From the NCBI RefSeq assembly GCF_014841615.1, contig NZ_JACYUG010000006.1:1-64000 (forward strand): a stretch of 64,000 bases of DNA, written 5' to 3'. A model generated the notes under the pieces. The model worked only from the letters and a program-made list of their open reading frames with translations. It ran no database searches and had not been told where the DNA came from. How positions within the stretch are numbered: the stretch's first letter is position 1; each line of letters begins with the position of its first letter. Both the position numbers and the translations under genes were made by a program. Source of the stretch: Sphingomonas sp. CFBP 8760. GTDB lineage: Bacteria; Pseudomonadota; Alphaproteobacteria; Sphingomonadales; Sphingomonadaceae. Shown here one piece after another: positions 28,121 through 42,191 of this stretch.

Positions 28121-28903
28121 TCAGCCGATCGTGACGCCCACCACCCGCCACTGGTCGTCTTCGCGGTCCAGCGTCACCGTTTCTACCGCGTCGGCCTTGT
28201 TGGCGAAGCGGGTACGGAACTTCACCACTTCATATCCGGCGGGCGGGGCGGGAAGGTTCTCCTGACTGAAGAAGGTGCGCGACATCACGGCGCCGAGCGG
28301 CGTGCGAACCTTTCGGGATATGTCGGCCCATATCTGCGCGGTGTTCAGCGTGCGAAACGCGCTGCCGGTCGCCCGATAGCTGTCGTCCCAACGCCCTTGG
28401 TCCAACAGCGCCAGCCATTGGCGCGCGGCATCCACCACCGCCGAATGCGCGGCTTCGTCGGATGCGGCGGGCGGTGACGCCGGGACGAGTACCATGTTGG
28501 GCACCATGATGCTGGCCAGCAGGCCGAGAGCGAGGGTCATGAGAAGCACTCCGATGATGATCGGGGAATGGCGATAGGCCCGCCCCACGCCGTCCACCGG
28601 CGCCGGGACCTGATCGATCGGACCGGGGCCACGGTCTTCCCCGATTTCCTTGTCCGCCGACAATTCGCGGATCGGGGCACTACGCCCGTCACCTTCGGTC
28701 TCGAACAGCAGGCGCGCTGCCTCGCGGCTGCTTGATACGCCCATCTTGCGCCGTGCTTCGCGGAGTCGCTCGTTGATCGTATGGACCGACAGACCAAGGC
28801 TGCGCGCGACAGATTTGGCATCGTAACCGCGCACGATCAGCCGAAGCGTCTGCTTCTCCTTTTCGGTCAGCGCCCAGAGGTTTGCGGTTGCCGGCATGTC
28901 CAT
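28121..28903 (-). CDS. LuxR-type HTH protein with membrane span and DUF4019 domain
   Basis: A 260-aa regulator-like protein. The N-terminal LuxR helix-turn-helix (ALTEKEKQTLRLIVRGYDAK, VARSLGLSVHTINERL) is followed by a linker, one membrane span (about residues 120-145, IIIGVLLMTLALGLLASIM) and a C-terminal DUF4019-type domain (ALLDQGRWDDSYRATGSAFR...WRVVGVTIG). DNA-binding in the cytoplasm with an outward-facing sensor is the likely topology. No target is known. It is divergent from yraN. Confidence 0.78.
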   Translation of the reverse strand: MDMPATANLWALTEKEKQTLRLIVRGYDAKSVARSLGLSVHTINERLREARRKMGVSSSREAARLLFETEGDGRSAPIRELSADKEIGEDRGPGPIDQVPAPVDGVGRAYRHSPIIIGVLLMTLALGLLASIMVPNMVLVPASPPAASDEAAHSAVVDAARQWLALLDQGRWDDSYRATGSAFRTLNTAQIWADISRKVRTPLGAVMSRTFFSQENLPAPPAGYEVVKFRTRFANKADAVETVTLDREDDQWRVVGVTIG

Positions 28904-29037
28904 ATCCCCGGGCGCGTAAGGCGACCGCCATGTCCCGGCCACCCCCAAAAACTTGTAGGTCCCGCCCGGATGAAATCGTCTTGCTCCATGTCGCGGCCGC
29001 CCTTGTGCCGCCGGTTCGCACGCGACAGAACAGGCCG

Positions 29038-29418
29038 ATGCCCCGCCCCACCTCGACCCGCACCGCAGATACCCGCCGCCTCGCCGAGGCTGCGGGCCGG
29101 CGGGGCGAGCGGCTGGCGGGGTGGTGGTTGCGACTGAAGGGCTGGCGCATCCTGGATCGCCGGGTGCGGACACCCGTCGGCGAGGTCGACCTGATCGCGC
29201 GCAAGCAGAACCTGGTCGCCTTCGTCGAGGTCAAGACGCGCAAGGCCGCTGCCGAACTGGACTGGGCGATCGACGAACGCCGCCTTGCCCGCGTCGCCGC
29301 GGCGGCGGAGATGCTGATGCCGCGCTATGCCGGGCCGGGCGACGACATCCGTGTCGACGTGATCCTGCTCGCCCCCGGTGTGCGCCCCCGGCATATCGAG
29401 AATGCGTGGATGCCCTGA
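29038..29418 (+). CDS. yraN: YraN family endonuclease-like protein
   Basis: A 126-aa restriction-endonuclease-fold protein (UPF0102). It contains the nuclease pattern GEVDLIARKQNLVAFVEVKTR with the D/E-x-K core. It is often found beside rsmI and gshB in alphaproteobacteria, as here, although two extra genes now separate it from rsmI. Cellular role unknown. Confidence 0.88.
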   Translation: MPRPTSTRTADTRRLAEAAGRRGERLAGWWLRLKGWRILDRRVRTPVGEVDLIARKQNLVAFVEVKTRKAAAELDWAIDERRLARVAAAAEMLMPRYAGPGDDIRVDVILLAPGVRPRHIENAWMP

Positions 29419-29494
29419 TCCGGGTGGCGCGACGGGTGACAATCCCCCCGCCGCACCCTACCTGCCGGCTTCCATTCCCCAGCGAAGGTCGCCC

Positions 29495-30466
29495 ATGTCC
29501 CTTTCCGTCGCCGTCCAGATGGACCCGCTCGCCGGCATCAACATCGCCGGGGACAGCAGCTTCGCGCTGATGCTGGCCGCGCAGGCCCGTGGCCATCGCC
29601 TGTTCCATTACGCTGCCGAGGACCTGAACTGGTCGGGTGACCGGCTGTGGGCGAAGGCGCATCCGGTGACGGTGCAGCGCGTCGCGGGCGATCACTTCCG
29701 GCTCGACGATCCGGTCAGCCTCGATCTCGGCGAACAGGCGGATGTGGTGCTGATGCGGCAGGACCCACCGTTCGACCTGGGCTACATCACCGCCACGCAC
29801 CTGCTGGAACGGATCGCGGATCGCACGCTGGTGGTCAACGACCCCGCCAGCGTCCGCAACGCGCCCGAGAAGGTGTTCGTGCTCGATTATGCGCGGTTCA
29901 TGCCACCCACCCTCATCACCCGTTCGCTGGACGAGGCGCGCGCCTTTCTGGCGGAACACGGCGCCATCGTCATTAAGCCGCTGCACGGCAATGGCGGCAA
30001 GGCGATCTTCAAGGTGGAGGCGGATGCCGCCAACCTGTCCGCCCTGATCGAGGTGTTCAACCAGACCTGGCGCGAGCCGCACATGGTGCAGGCGTTCCTG
30101 CCCGCCGTGGCGAAGGGCGACAAGCGCATCGTGCTGGTCGATGGCGAGGTCGTCGGCGCGATCAACCGCTTGCCGGGCGAAGGCGAAATCCGCTCGAACC
30201 TCGCGGTCGGCGGCTCGGCGGAGAAGACCGAACTGACGACGCGGGAGCGCGAGATCTGCGCCGCGCTGGGGCCGGAGTTGAAGCGGCGCGGCCTGATCTT
30301 CGTCGGCATCGACGTGATTGGTGGCGAATGGCTGACCGAGATCAACGTCACCTCCCCCACCGGCATCGTCGCGATCGAGCGGTTCGACGGCACCGATGTC
30401 GCCGGGCTGATCTGGGATGCGATCGAACGCCGGGTCGCCGAACGAAAGGCCATCGGCGCGCGTTGA
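29495..30466 (+). CDS. gshB: Glutathione synthetase
   Basis: ATP-grasp ligase joining gamma-glutamylcysteine and glycine, 323 aa. Signatures: VAVQMDPLAGINIAGDSSFA, VVNDPASVRNAPEK, IKPLHGNGGKAIF and GIDVIGGEWLTEINVTSPTG. The ATG at 29495 matches the family N-terminus. It is followed closely by dedA. Confidence 0.96.
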   Translation: MSLSVAVQMDPLAGINIAGDSSFALMLAAQARGHRLFHYAAEDLNWSGDRLWAKAHPVTVQRVAGDHFRLDDPVSLDLGEQADVVLMRQDPPFDLGYITATHLLERIADRTLVVNDPASVRNAPEKVFVLDYARFMPPTLITRSLDEARAFLAEHGAIVIKPLHGNGGKAIFKVEADAANLSALIEVFNQTWREPHMVQAFLPAVAKGDKRIVLVDGEVVGAINRLPGEGEIRSNLAVGGSAEKTELTTREREICAALGPELKRRGLIFVGIDVIGGEWLTEINVTSPTGIVAIERFDGTDVAGLIWDAIERRVAERKAIGAR

Positions 30467-30473
30467 GCGCGCC

Positions 30474-31076
30474 ATGACGCAGTTTATCCTCGATTGGATC
30501 GCCTGGGGCGGCTATTTCGGCATCATCCTGCTGATGGCGCTGGAGAACATCGTGCCGCCGATCCCGTCGGAGGTCATCATGGGCCTGGGCGGCATGGCGG
30601 TGGCGCGCGGGCAGATGCGGCTCGGCTGGCTGGTCGCGGCGGGGACGCTGGGCACGGTTGCGGGCAATTATGTCTGGTACTGGATCGGGCGGCGGTTCGG
30701 CTATCAGGGGTTGCGCCCCTTTGTCGATCGCTGGGGCCGCTGGCTGACGGTGGAGTGGGAGGATGTGGAACGCATCACCCGTTTCTTCCACGATCGCGGC
30801 GGCTGGGTGGTGTTCGTGTTCCGCTTCATGCCGACGTTCCGGACGATGGTGTCGCTGCCCGCCGGCATGGCGCGGATGCCGCGCTGGCGGTTCCTGATCG
30901 CGACGGCGGGCGGATCGGCGATCTGGAACACCGTTCTGGCGGCGGCCGGTCTGTACCTTGACCGGCGCTTTCAGGAACTGGACCGCTATGTCGGGCCGCT
31001 GGCGATCGCGCTGACGGTGGCGATCGTGGTGTTCTATATCTACCGTGTCATCACCTGGCGGCCCCGGACGGGATAA
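30474..31076 (+). CDS. DedA family membrane protein
   Basis: A 200-aa inner-membrane protein of the DedA/SNARE-associated family, with the motif ENIVPPIPSEVIMGLGG near the N-terminus, GNYVWYWIGR, and FRFMPTFRTMVSLPAGMARM. Some DedA proteins act as undecaprenyl-phosphate or lipid transporters. It begins 7 bases after gshB, so the two are co-transcribed. Confidence 0.92.
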   Translation: MTQFILDWIAWGGYFGIILLMALENIVPPIPSEVIMGLGGMAVARGQMRLGWLVAAGTLGTVAGNYVWYWIGRRFGYQGLRPFVDRWGRWLTVEWEDVERITRFFHDRGGWVVFVFRFMPTFRTMVSLPAGMARMPRWRFLIATAGGSAIWNTVLAAAGLYLDRRFQELDRYVGPLAIALTVAIVVFYIYRVITWRPRTG

Positions 31077-31077
31077 C

Positions 31078-31968
31078 TCAGGCGCGCGGATGCGCGTGGC
31101 GATAGACGTCGAGCAGGTGCGCCGCATCGACCGCGGTATAGACTTGCGTCGAACTCAGGCTGGCATGACCCAATAGCTGTTGCAGCGCGCGCAGATCGGC
31201 GCCGCGCCCCAGCAGATGCGTCGCGAAGCTGTGGCGCAGCGCGTGCGGCGTGGTCCGCTCGTTCAGGCCCAGCCGCCCGCGCGCGCCCCGCACCGACCGG
31301 CGGATGATCGCGGGTGCCAGCGGCCCGCCCCGGAACCCCCGGAACAGCGCCTCGTCCCGCCCGATCGGCCAGGGGCACAGGCGGACATAGTCCTCGATCG
31401 CCGTCCGCACCTGCGGCAGCAACGGCACGATCCGCGTCTTCGCGCGCTTGCCGGTGACGGTCAGCGTCTCGCCCAGTGGCAGCGCCGCGCCGGTCAGCGC
31501 GATCGCCTCGCCGATCCGCAGGCCGCCGCCGTACAGCAGCAACAGCACCGCCCAGTCGCGCGCGGCGATCCACGGCTCGCGCGCCTCGTCCGCCACTTCC
31601 TCCGCCAGCGCGATCACATCGGCGGGCGCGACCGGCCGGGGAATACCCTTGGCCACGCGTGGTCCGCGCAGCCGGGGCCCCGCAGTCCCCGCCCATGCCA
31701 GGAACCCCCGCACCGCCGACAATTCGCGCGCGGCCGATGCATTGCCCAGCCCCGCCCCGCGCCGGTGCGCCAGATACGCGCGCAGGTCCGCCGCCTCGAT
31801 TCCCGCCAGCCGCGCGGCGTCGACATTCCCTCCCCAATGCCCGGTCAGGAACGCCAGCAGCCGATCCGCCGTCGCATGATAGGCGCGCACGGTATGCGCC
31901 GACCGCCGTCGATCGCGCGCCAGATGCGCCGCCCAATCGGCGGCAAGGGGATGAGGCAGAGCGGCCAT
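31078..31968 (-). CDS. xerC: Tyrosine recombinase XerC
   Basis: Site-specific recombinase for chromosome dimer resolution, 296 aa. The core-binding domain is at 1-100; the catalytic set is visible: Arg in GGGLRIGEA, Lys in TGKRAKTR, HALRHSFATH, His in LLGHASLSSTQ and Tyr in VYTAVD. It is divergent from priA, a usual neighbourhood for the chromosomal Xer protein, so it is not a phage integrase. XerD cannot be strictly excluded. Confidence 0.9.
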   Translation of the reverse strand: MAALPHPLAADWAAHLARDRRRSAHTVRAYHATADRLLAFLTGHWGGNVDAARLAGIEAADLRAYLAHRRGAGLGNASAARELSAVRGFLAWAGTAGPRLRGPRVAKGIPRPVAPADVIALAEEVADEAREPWIAARDWAVLLLLYGGGLRIGEAIALTGAALPLGETLTVTGKRAKTRIVPLLPQVRTAIEDYVRLCPWPIGRDEALFRGFRGGPLAPAIIRRSVRGARGRLGLNERTTPHALRHSFATHLLGRGADLRALQQLLGHASLSSTQVYTAVDAAHLLDVYRHAHPRA

Positions 31969-32042
31969 GCCCCGTCATGCCACCGCATCGCCCGCGACGC
32001 CACGCTTCACCTCGCGCGCGCTTACCCCCATATGCAGCGGGC

Positions 32043-34211
32043 ATGTCCCGCGCCCGTGTCCTCCTGCTCAATGCCGCCCTCGGCCCCCTCGACTACCGCG
32101 TGCCGCATGGCATGACGGTGGAGCCGGGGTCGATCGTGGTCGCCCCGCTCGGCCCCCGCCAGTTGCTGGGCGTGGCGTGGGAGGCGGAGCGGATGCCGTC
32201 CGACGCGGAGGTGGGCGACAACCGGCTGCGCCCCCTGCTGGCGGTGGCCGACGTACCGCCGCTGCGCCCGGCGCTGCGCCGGCTGGTGGAATGGACCGCC
32301 GGCTATTACCTCGCGCCGCCCGCCGCGGTGCTGCGCATGTGCCTTGCCTCCACCTCCGCGCTGGAGGGGGCGCGCACCGTCACCGAATATCGCGCCACCG
32401 GCGAGGTGCCCGCCCGCCTGACCCCGCAGCGCGAACAGGCGCTGGAGCGGATCGGCGACCGGCAGGGGCTGATCCGCGAACTCGCGGGCATCGCCGACGT
32501 ATCGGACTCGGTGATCCGCGGTCTGGTGAAGACGGGCGTGCTGGAGGCGGTGACGGTCGACATCGACAGCCCCTATCCCGTCCCCGATCCCGGCCACGGC
32601 GCACCGACGCTGTCCGACGAACAGCGCGCCGCCGCCGACACGCTGGCCGCCGGCGTGACCGCGCACCGGTTCGAGCCGACCCTGCTCGACGGCGTCACCG
32701 GATCGGGCAAGACCGAGGTGTATTTCGAGGCGGTGGCGGCGGCGATCCGACAGGGCCGGCAGACGATCGTGCTGCTGCCCGAGATCGCGCTGACCGAGCC
32801 GTTCCTGAAACGCTTCCACGACCGGTTCGGCTGCGAGCCGGTGGCGTGGCATTCCGGGCTGCGTTCCACCCAGCGCCGCCGGGCATGGCGGGCGATCGCC
32901 AGCGGCGAGGCGCTGGTGACGGTGGGGGCGCGATCGGCGCTGTTCCTGCCCTATCGCAACCTGGGGCTGATCGTGGTCGACGAGGCGCACGAAACCAGCT
33001 TCAAGCAGGAAGAGGGCGTTCATTACCATGCCCGCGACGTGGCGGTGATGCGTGGCAAGTTCGAGGAATGCCCGGTGATCCTCGCCAGCGCGACGCCGGC
33101 GATCGAGACGCGCCAGCAGGTGGCGCTGGGCCGCTATGCCGAGCTGAAACTGCCGAAGCGGTTCGGCGCGGCGGAGATGCCGGCGATCGCCGCGATCGAC
33201 CTGATCCACGAACCGCCCGAACGCGGCCGCTGGCTGAGCCCGCGGCTGGTCGAGGCGATGACCGAGACGCTGGCGAAGCGCGAACAGTCGCTGCTGTTCC
33301 TCAACCGACGCGGCTATGCGCCGCTGACGTTGTGCCGGTCGTGCGGCCACCGGTTCCAGTGCCCCAATTGCACCGCGTGGATGGTCGAGCATCGGCTGAC
33401 CCGGCGCCTCGCCTGCCACCATTGCGGGCATGTGATGCCGACGCCCAAGGTCTGTCCCGAATGCAAGGCGGAGGATTCGCTGGTCGCCTGCGGCCCCGGG
33501 GTCGAGCGGATCGCGGACGAGGTGGCGCTGCTGTTCCCGGAGGCGAAGACCGCGGTGGTCACCAGCGATACGATCTGGTCGCCGGCCAAGGCGGCGGAGT
33601 TCGTCGGGCGGATGGAGGCGGGCGACATCGACATCGTGGTCGGCACGCAGCTCGTCACCAAGGGATATCACTTCCCCAACCTGACGCTGGTCGGGGTGGT
33701 CGATGCCGATCTGGGGCTGGAGGGCGGCGACTTGCGCGCGGCGGAGCGGACCTTCCAGCAGATCAGGCAGGTATCGGGCCGCGCCGGGCGCGGGGCCAAG
33801 CCCGGCCGCGTCTTCATCCAGACGCATAGCCCCAAGGCGCAGGTGATGCAGGCGCTGGTGACCGGCGACGGCGATGCCTTCTATGAGGCCGAGACCGAGG
33901 CACGCCGCGATGCCGGGGCGCCGCCGTTCGGGCGATATGCCGCGATCGTGGTCAGTTCGGAGGAGCAGTCCTGCGCGCACGAGACCGCGCTGCTGGTCGG
34001 CCGCTCCGCGCCGACGGTGGAGGGGATGGCGGTGTACGGCCCCGCCCCCGCGCCGCTGGCGATGTTGCGCGGGCGGCACCGTTACCGTCTGCTGGTCCAT
34101 GCCCGCCGCGCGCTGGACGTGCAGGACGTGATCCGCGAATGGCTGGGCGCGCTGACATGGCCCAGCAAGGCGCGGGTAACGGTGGACGTCGATCCGTACA
34201 GCTTCCTGTGA
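32043..34211 (+). CDS. priA: Primosomal protein N' (replication restart helicase)
   Basis: DEAH-box helicase that reloads the replisome at stalled forks, 722 aa. Walker A in GVTGSGKTE, Walker B in VVDEAHE, zinc clusters CRSCGHRFQCPNC and CHHCGHVMPTPKVCPEC, and GTQLVTKGYHFPN in the C-terminal helicase lobe. The ATG at 32043 lies a short way inside a longer open frame that lacks family similarity. Confidence 0.97.
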   Translation: MSRARVLLLNAALGPLDYRVPHGMTVEPGSIVVAPLGPRQLLGVAWEAERMPSDAEVGDNRLRPLLAVADVPPLRPALRRLVEWTAGYYLAPPAAVLRMCLASTSALEGARTVTEYRATGEVPARLTPQREQALERIGDRQGLIRELAGIADVSDSVIRGLVKTGVLEAVTVDIDSPYPVPDPGHGAPTLSDEQRAAADTLAAGVTAHRFEPTLLDGVTGSGKTEVYFEAVAAAIRQGRQTIVLLPEIALTEPFLKRFHDRFGCEPVAWHSGLRSTQRRRAWRAIASGEALVTVGARSALFLPYRNLGLIVVDEAHETSFKQEEGVHYHARDVAVMRGKFEECPVILASATPAIETRQQVALGRYAELKLPKRFGAAEMPAIAAIDLIHEPPERGRWLSPRLVEAMTETLAKREQSLLFLNRRGYAPLTLCRSCGHRFQCPNCTAWMVEHRLTRRLACHHCGHVMPTPKVCPECKAEDSLVACGPGVERIADEVALLFPEAKTAVVTSDTIWSPAKAAEFVGRMEAGDIDIVVGTQLVTKGYHFPNLTLVGVVDADLGLEGGDLRAAERTFQQIRQVSGRAGRGAKPGRVFIQTHSPKAQVMQALVTGDGDAFYEAETEARRDAGAPPFGRYAAIVVSSEEQSCAHETALLVGRSAPTVEGMAVYGPAPAPLAMLRGRHRYRLLVHARRALDVQDVIREWLGALTWPSKARVTVDVDPYSFL

Positions 34212-34381
34212 CGCGGAAAGTCACACGGAAAGTCACGAACGTCGCATCCTACAGGGGTGTTCGCGCACCGTCCCGACCTTGCGCCGTACCTTCTATGGAA
34301 AGGCGTGGTCGTCATGGCGGAAGGCGCTGATGTAGGACAGCCCCTTGCCAATGTCGTACCGGACTTATGTACTCAAGCTAT

Positions 34382-34458
34382 CGTCATCGCGAGCGCAGCG
34401 AAGCGATCCAGCGCCGCGCGCGGGGCCTCTGGATCGCTTCGCTGCGCTCGCGATGACG
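34382..34458. repeat. Perfect 30-bp inverted repeat (dispersed palindromic element)
   Basis: Arms 34382-34411 and 34429-34458 are perfectly complementary over 30 bases, with a 17-base GC-rich spacer. The arms carry GTCATCGCGAGCGCAGCG. It lies in the 282-base gap between the convergent genes priA and atpC; nothing else is seen in that gap. It can fold into a very stable hairpin and may stop transcripts from both sides. It is related in its outer arms to 20154-20208. Confidence 0.75.
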
Positions 34459-34493
34459 GGAAACCGGCGGTGACCCGCAGAAATGCGCCGGTA

Positions 34494-34745
34494 TCAGCCG
34501 GCGTGTTCGGCCAGCACCGTCAGGCCCTTGTCGTTGACCTCGGCGAAACCGCCCTTGATCGCGATCGTCTCCGGCTGGCCGTTGGCGCTGGTATAGACCG
34601 AGATCACGCCGTCGCGGATCGTCGACATGAAGGGGGCATGGCCCTCCAGCACGCCGAAATCGCCCTCGGTGCCGGGGACGACGACCATGTGGACGCTCTC
34701 CGACCGGAGCAGCTTTTCGGGGGTGACGAGTTCGAAATGGAGCAT
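34494..34745 (-). CDS. atpC: ATP synthase F1 subunit epsilon
   Basis: An 83-aa epsilon subunit ([51 protein letters not shown]). Only the beta-sandwich domain is present; the C-terminal helical hairpin seen in E. coli is missing, as is common in alphaproteobacteria. It lies 5 bases after the exported protein gene that separates it from atpD. Confidence 0.93.
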   Translation of the reverse strand: MLHFELVTPEKLLRSESVHMVVVPGTEGDFGVLEGHAPFMSTIRDGVISVYTSANGQPETIAIKGGFAEVNDKGLTVLAEHAG

Positions 34746-34750
34746 CGGGA

Positions 34751-37690
<2,940 letters not shown>

Positions 37691-37702
37691 CTTCTACCTT
37701 CT

Positions 37703-37803
37703 TCCCCCTCTCCCCGTCAGGGGAAAGGGCCGGGGAGAGGGGCATGGGTCAGTGCATGGCACCTTCCCCTCCCCTACCCTCTCCCCCGACGGGGAGAGGG
37801 AGA
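37703..37803. repeat. Inverted CTCTCCCC-type repeats in the atpA-atpG gap
   Basis: The 118-base spacer between atpA and atpG is filled by two small palindromes built from CCCTCTCCCCGTC and GGGGAGAGGG, one around 37704-37742 and one around 37773-37803. These resemble the common intergenic CTCTCCCC/GGGGAGAG repeats of proteobacteria. Being inside the operon, they could affect processing or relative subunit yield. Confidence 0.6.
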
Positions 37804-37808
37804 TTCCA

Positions 37809-39897
<2,089 letters not shown>

Positions 39898-40079
39898 GGA
39901 CCTGGAATTCCTCGTCGTCAGAACGGGTTCGCCCATAGGGAACGGGGCGCGAAAAACGCACCTCCGATGGGCTGCGGCGCGGCTAGCATGGGGGGGCCGC
40001 CGATGCAAGCCGCGCGGTCGACACGCGTCGTTCAGGATCGTTCGCGCAACGATGACGGCAGGCACGTGGAACGGGGGGC

Positions 40080-41015
40080 ATGGGGACGGTGGCGATGCGC
40101 GGCGCAGGGCGGATGATGATGACGGCCGGCCTGATCGCGGCGACATCACCCGTGGCCGCCGAGACGTTGCGCGTCGAGGGCATCTTCGCCGCCACCGCGC
40201 GGGAGGCCAGCTTCCTGCCGACGATCGGCGTGGACATGATCGACGGGCCGCTCGGCGAGAAACTGGGCGACGCGATCGAGCGGCAACTGGCCGCGATGGA
40301 CCGTAACGACACCCCCCATGCCAGGCTGGTGCCCGCCTCGCTGCGGCCGGACGGGATGCTGACCGGTCAGGCCGATATCGCCGTGGAGAGCAGCGACTAC
40401 ACCGAGGCACGTGAGCGCTGCGCCGAGAAGAAGGACGGCAAGTGCCTGAGGCGGATCGGTTACCGGGTGCGCTGCACGCGACGATCGGTCAGCCTGCGCG
40501 CCGACCTGCAACTGGTCCGCAGGCGCGACGACCGCACCGTCTATAGCGGGCCGAAGACGCGGACGGACAGCGGCTGGTGGTGCGAGGACACGGGGGTCCC
40601 GCTCGATGTCGCGCTGACCGCCGATGTCATGGCCGAATCGGTCGCGCGCGAGGTCCGGCTCGATCTCGCCCCGCACCGCGAACGCTATACGGTGCGCATA
40701 CAGGAGGATCGCAAGGGCCTGCCCGGCGAGGTCGCGGACCGGTTCAGACAGGCGGTGCGCCTGACCAAGACCGATCAGGCCGCCGCCTGTCGCGCTTTTA
40801 CGGAGATCGACCGGCTGTCGCCCGATCACGGGCCGACGGTGTTCAATCTGGCGCTCTGCGCGGAGGCGGAGGGGCGATATCCGCTGGCCGGCGATCTGTA
40901 CGCCCGCGCCCGTATCTTCGCACCCAACGCGGGGGACGAGGTCAGCAAGGGGCTGGGCCGGGTCCGCTCGCTGGCGGCGGGCGAGGAGGACGTGCGACGC
41001 ATGGCGGCACTTTGA
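40080..41015 (+). CDS. Exported protein with TPR-like C-terminus
   Basis: A 311-aa protein with a signal peptide (MRGAGRMMMTAGLIAATSPVAA; start 40080 or 40095). The central part has four cysteines (RERCAEKKDGKC, YRVRCTRR, GWWCEDTG) and resembles a beta-rich outer-membrane-assembly type domain. The C-terminal 90 residues look like tetratricopeptide helices (AACRAFTEIDRLSPDHG, ALCAEAEGRYPLAGDLYARA). No named family is recognised; a lipoprotein-assembly or envelope role is only a guess. Confidence 0.65.
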   Translation: MGTVAMRGAGRMMMTAGLIAATSPVAAETLRVEGIFAATAREASFLPTIGVDMIDGPLGEKLGDAIERQLAAMDRNDTPHARLVPASLRPDGMLTGQADIAVESSDYTEARERCAEKKDGKCLRRIGYRVRCTRRSVSLRADLQLVRRRDDRTVYSGPKTRTDSGWWCEDTGVPLDVALTADVMAESVAREVRLDLAPHRERYTVRIQEDRKGLPGEVADRFRQAVRLTKTDQAAACRAFTEIDRLSPDHGPTVFNLALCAEAEGRYPLAGDLYARARIFAPNAGDEVSKGLGRVRSLAAGEEDVRRMAAL

Positions 41016-41064
41016 TCGCAAGCGCCGGGATGAAGCCGTGTGACGGACGCGGTAGGACGACGGC

Positions 41065-42117
41065 ATGACCGATCCGTTCGACGACGCCGCCGCCTGGACC
41101 GCCTTCGTCGCGCGCGACCGCGATGCCGATGGCCGCTTCGTCGTCGCGGTGGCCACCACCGGCATCTATTGCCGGCCAAGCTGCCCGGCTCGCCGGCCAC
41201 GGCGCGAGCATGTCAGCTTCCATGCCGATGCGGTCGCGGCACGGGCCGCCGGCTATCGCCCCTGCCGCCGCTGCCTGCCCGATGGCGTCGCCCGCGACCG
41301 GGCGGCGGTGGCCGCCGCCGCCGCGATCCTCGATGCCGGGGAAGCCCCGACGCTGGCCGGGTTGGCGACACGGGTCGGTTATGCGCCGCATCATTTCCAG
41401 CGGTTGTTCGTCCGCGCGACGGGCGTCAGCCCCGCCGCCTATGCCCGCGCCCGCCGCGCCGCGCGGGGCGCGGCGGCGCTGCCGGCCAGCGACAGCGTGA
41501 CGGCGGCGATCTACGCGGCGGGCTATGCCGCCCCCAGCCGCTTCTATGGCAACGTCGCCCCACGGCTGGGCATGACGCCCGCCCAGCGACGGCGCGGGGC
41601 ACCGGGCGAGACGATCCGCTGGACGATCGTGCCGACCAGCCTCGGCCCGCTGCTGATCGCGGCGACGATGCGCGGGCTGTGCCGGGTGGCGTTCGACGAG
41701 GATGCGGCGGCGCTCACCCGGCTGTTCCCGCTCGCCGCGATCGAACCGGGCGATGCCGCGCTGGCCGCGATGGCGGCACGGGTGGTGGCGCAGGTCGAAT
41801 CGCCGGCGCGCGATACCGGCCTGCCGGTCGACGTGCGCGGCACCGCGTTTCAGGAAGCGATATGGCAGGCGTTGCAGGCGATCCCGCCGGGCGAGACGCG
41901 CAGCTATGCCGATCTGGCGGCACTGGCCGGCTATCCCGGCGCCACCCGCGCGGCGGGAACGGCCTGCGGCGCCAACCCGGTCGCGGTCGTCGTGCCGTGC
42001 CACCGCATCCTGCGCGGCGACGGGGCGCTGGGCGGCTATGCCCATGGCCCGGACCGCAAACTTGCCCTGCTGGAGCGGGAAGGCTGGCCCGGAAAGCCTG
42101 GACCGGACCGGAAATGA
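41065..42117 (+). CDS. ada: Ada-type bifunctional DNA repair protein and regulator
   Basis: A 350-aa Ada protein: N-terminal zinc domain (YCRPSCPARRP and CRRCLPDG supply four Cys; the first Cys accepts methyl from phosphotriesters), AraC-type helix-turn-helix (LAGLATRVGYAPHHFQRLF) and C-terminal O6-methylguanine methyltransferase with the active-site motif PCHRIL. All three functions look intact. It would activate the adaptive response to alkylation. No alkB or alkA is adjacent. Confidence 0.95.
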   Translation: MTDPFDDAAAWTAFVARDRDADGRFVVAVATTGIYCRPSCPARRPRREHVSFHADAVAARAAGYRPCRRCLPDGVARDRAAVAAAAAILDAGEAPTLAGLATRVGYAPHHFQRLFVRATGVSPAAYARARRAARGAAALPASDSVTAAIYAAGYAAPSRFYGNVAPRLGMTPAQRRRGAPGETIRWTIVPTSLGPLLIAATMRGLCRVAFDEDAAALTRLFPLAAIEPGDAALAAMAARVVAQVESPARDTGLPVDVRGTAFQEAIWQALQAIPPGETRSYADLAALAGYPGATRAAGTACGANPVAVVVPCHRILRGDGALGGYAHGPDRKLALLEREGWPGKPGPDRK

Positions 42118-42191
42118 TCGACGAAACGGACGATTAGCCAATTCTAAAAGCTTGGCCGCTAGCATCCCGTATCGACACAAGAGGATCGGGA

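Noticed and set aside
31078..31968. The tyrosine recombinase as an integrase of the radC island
   Set aside because: It is the usual chromosomal XerC-type protein beside priA and far from the island. A role in trans is possible but not supported by sequence.
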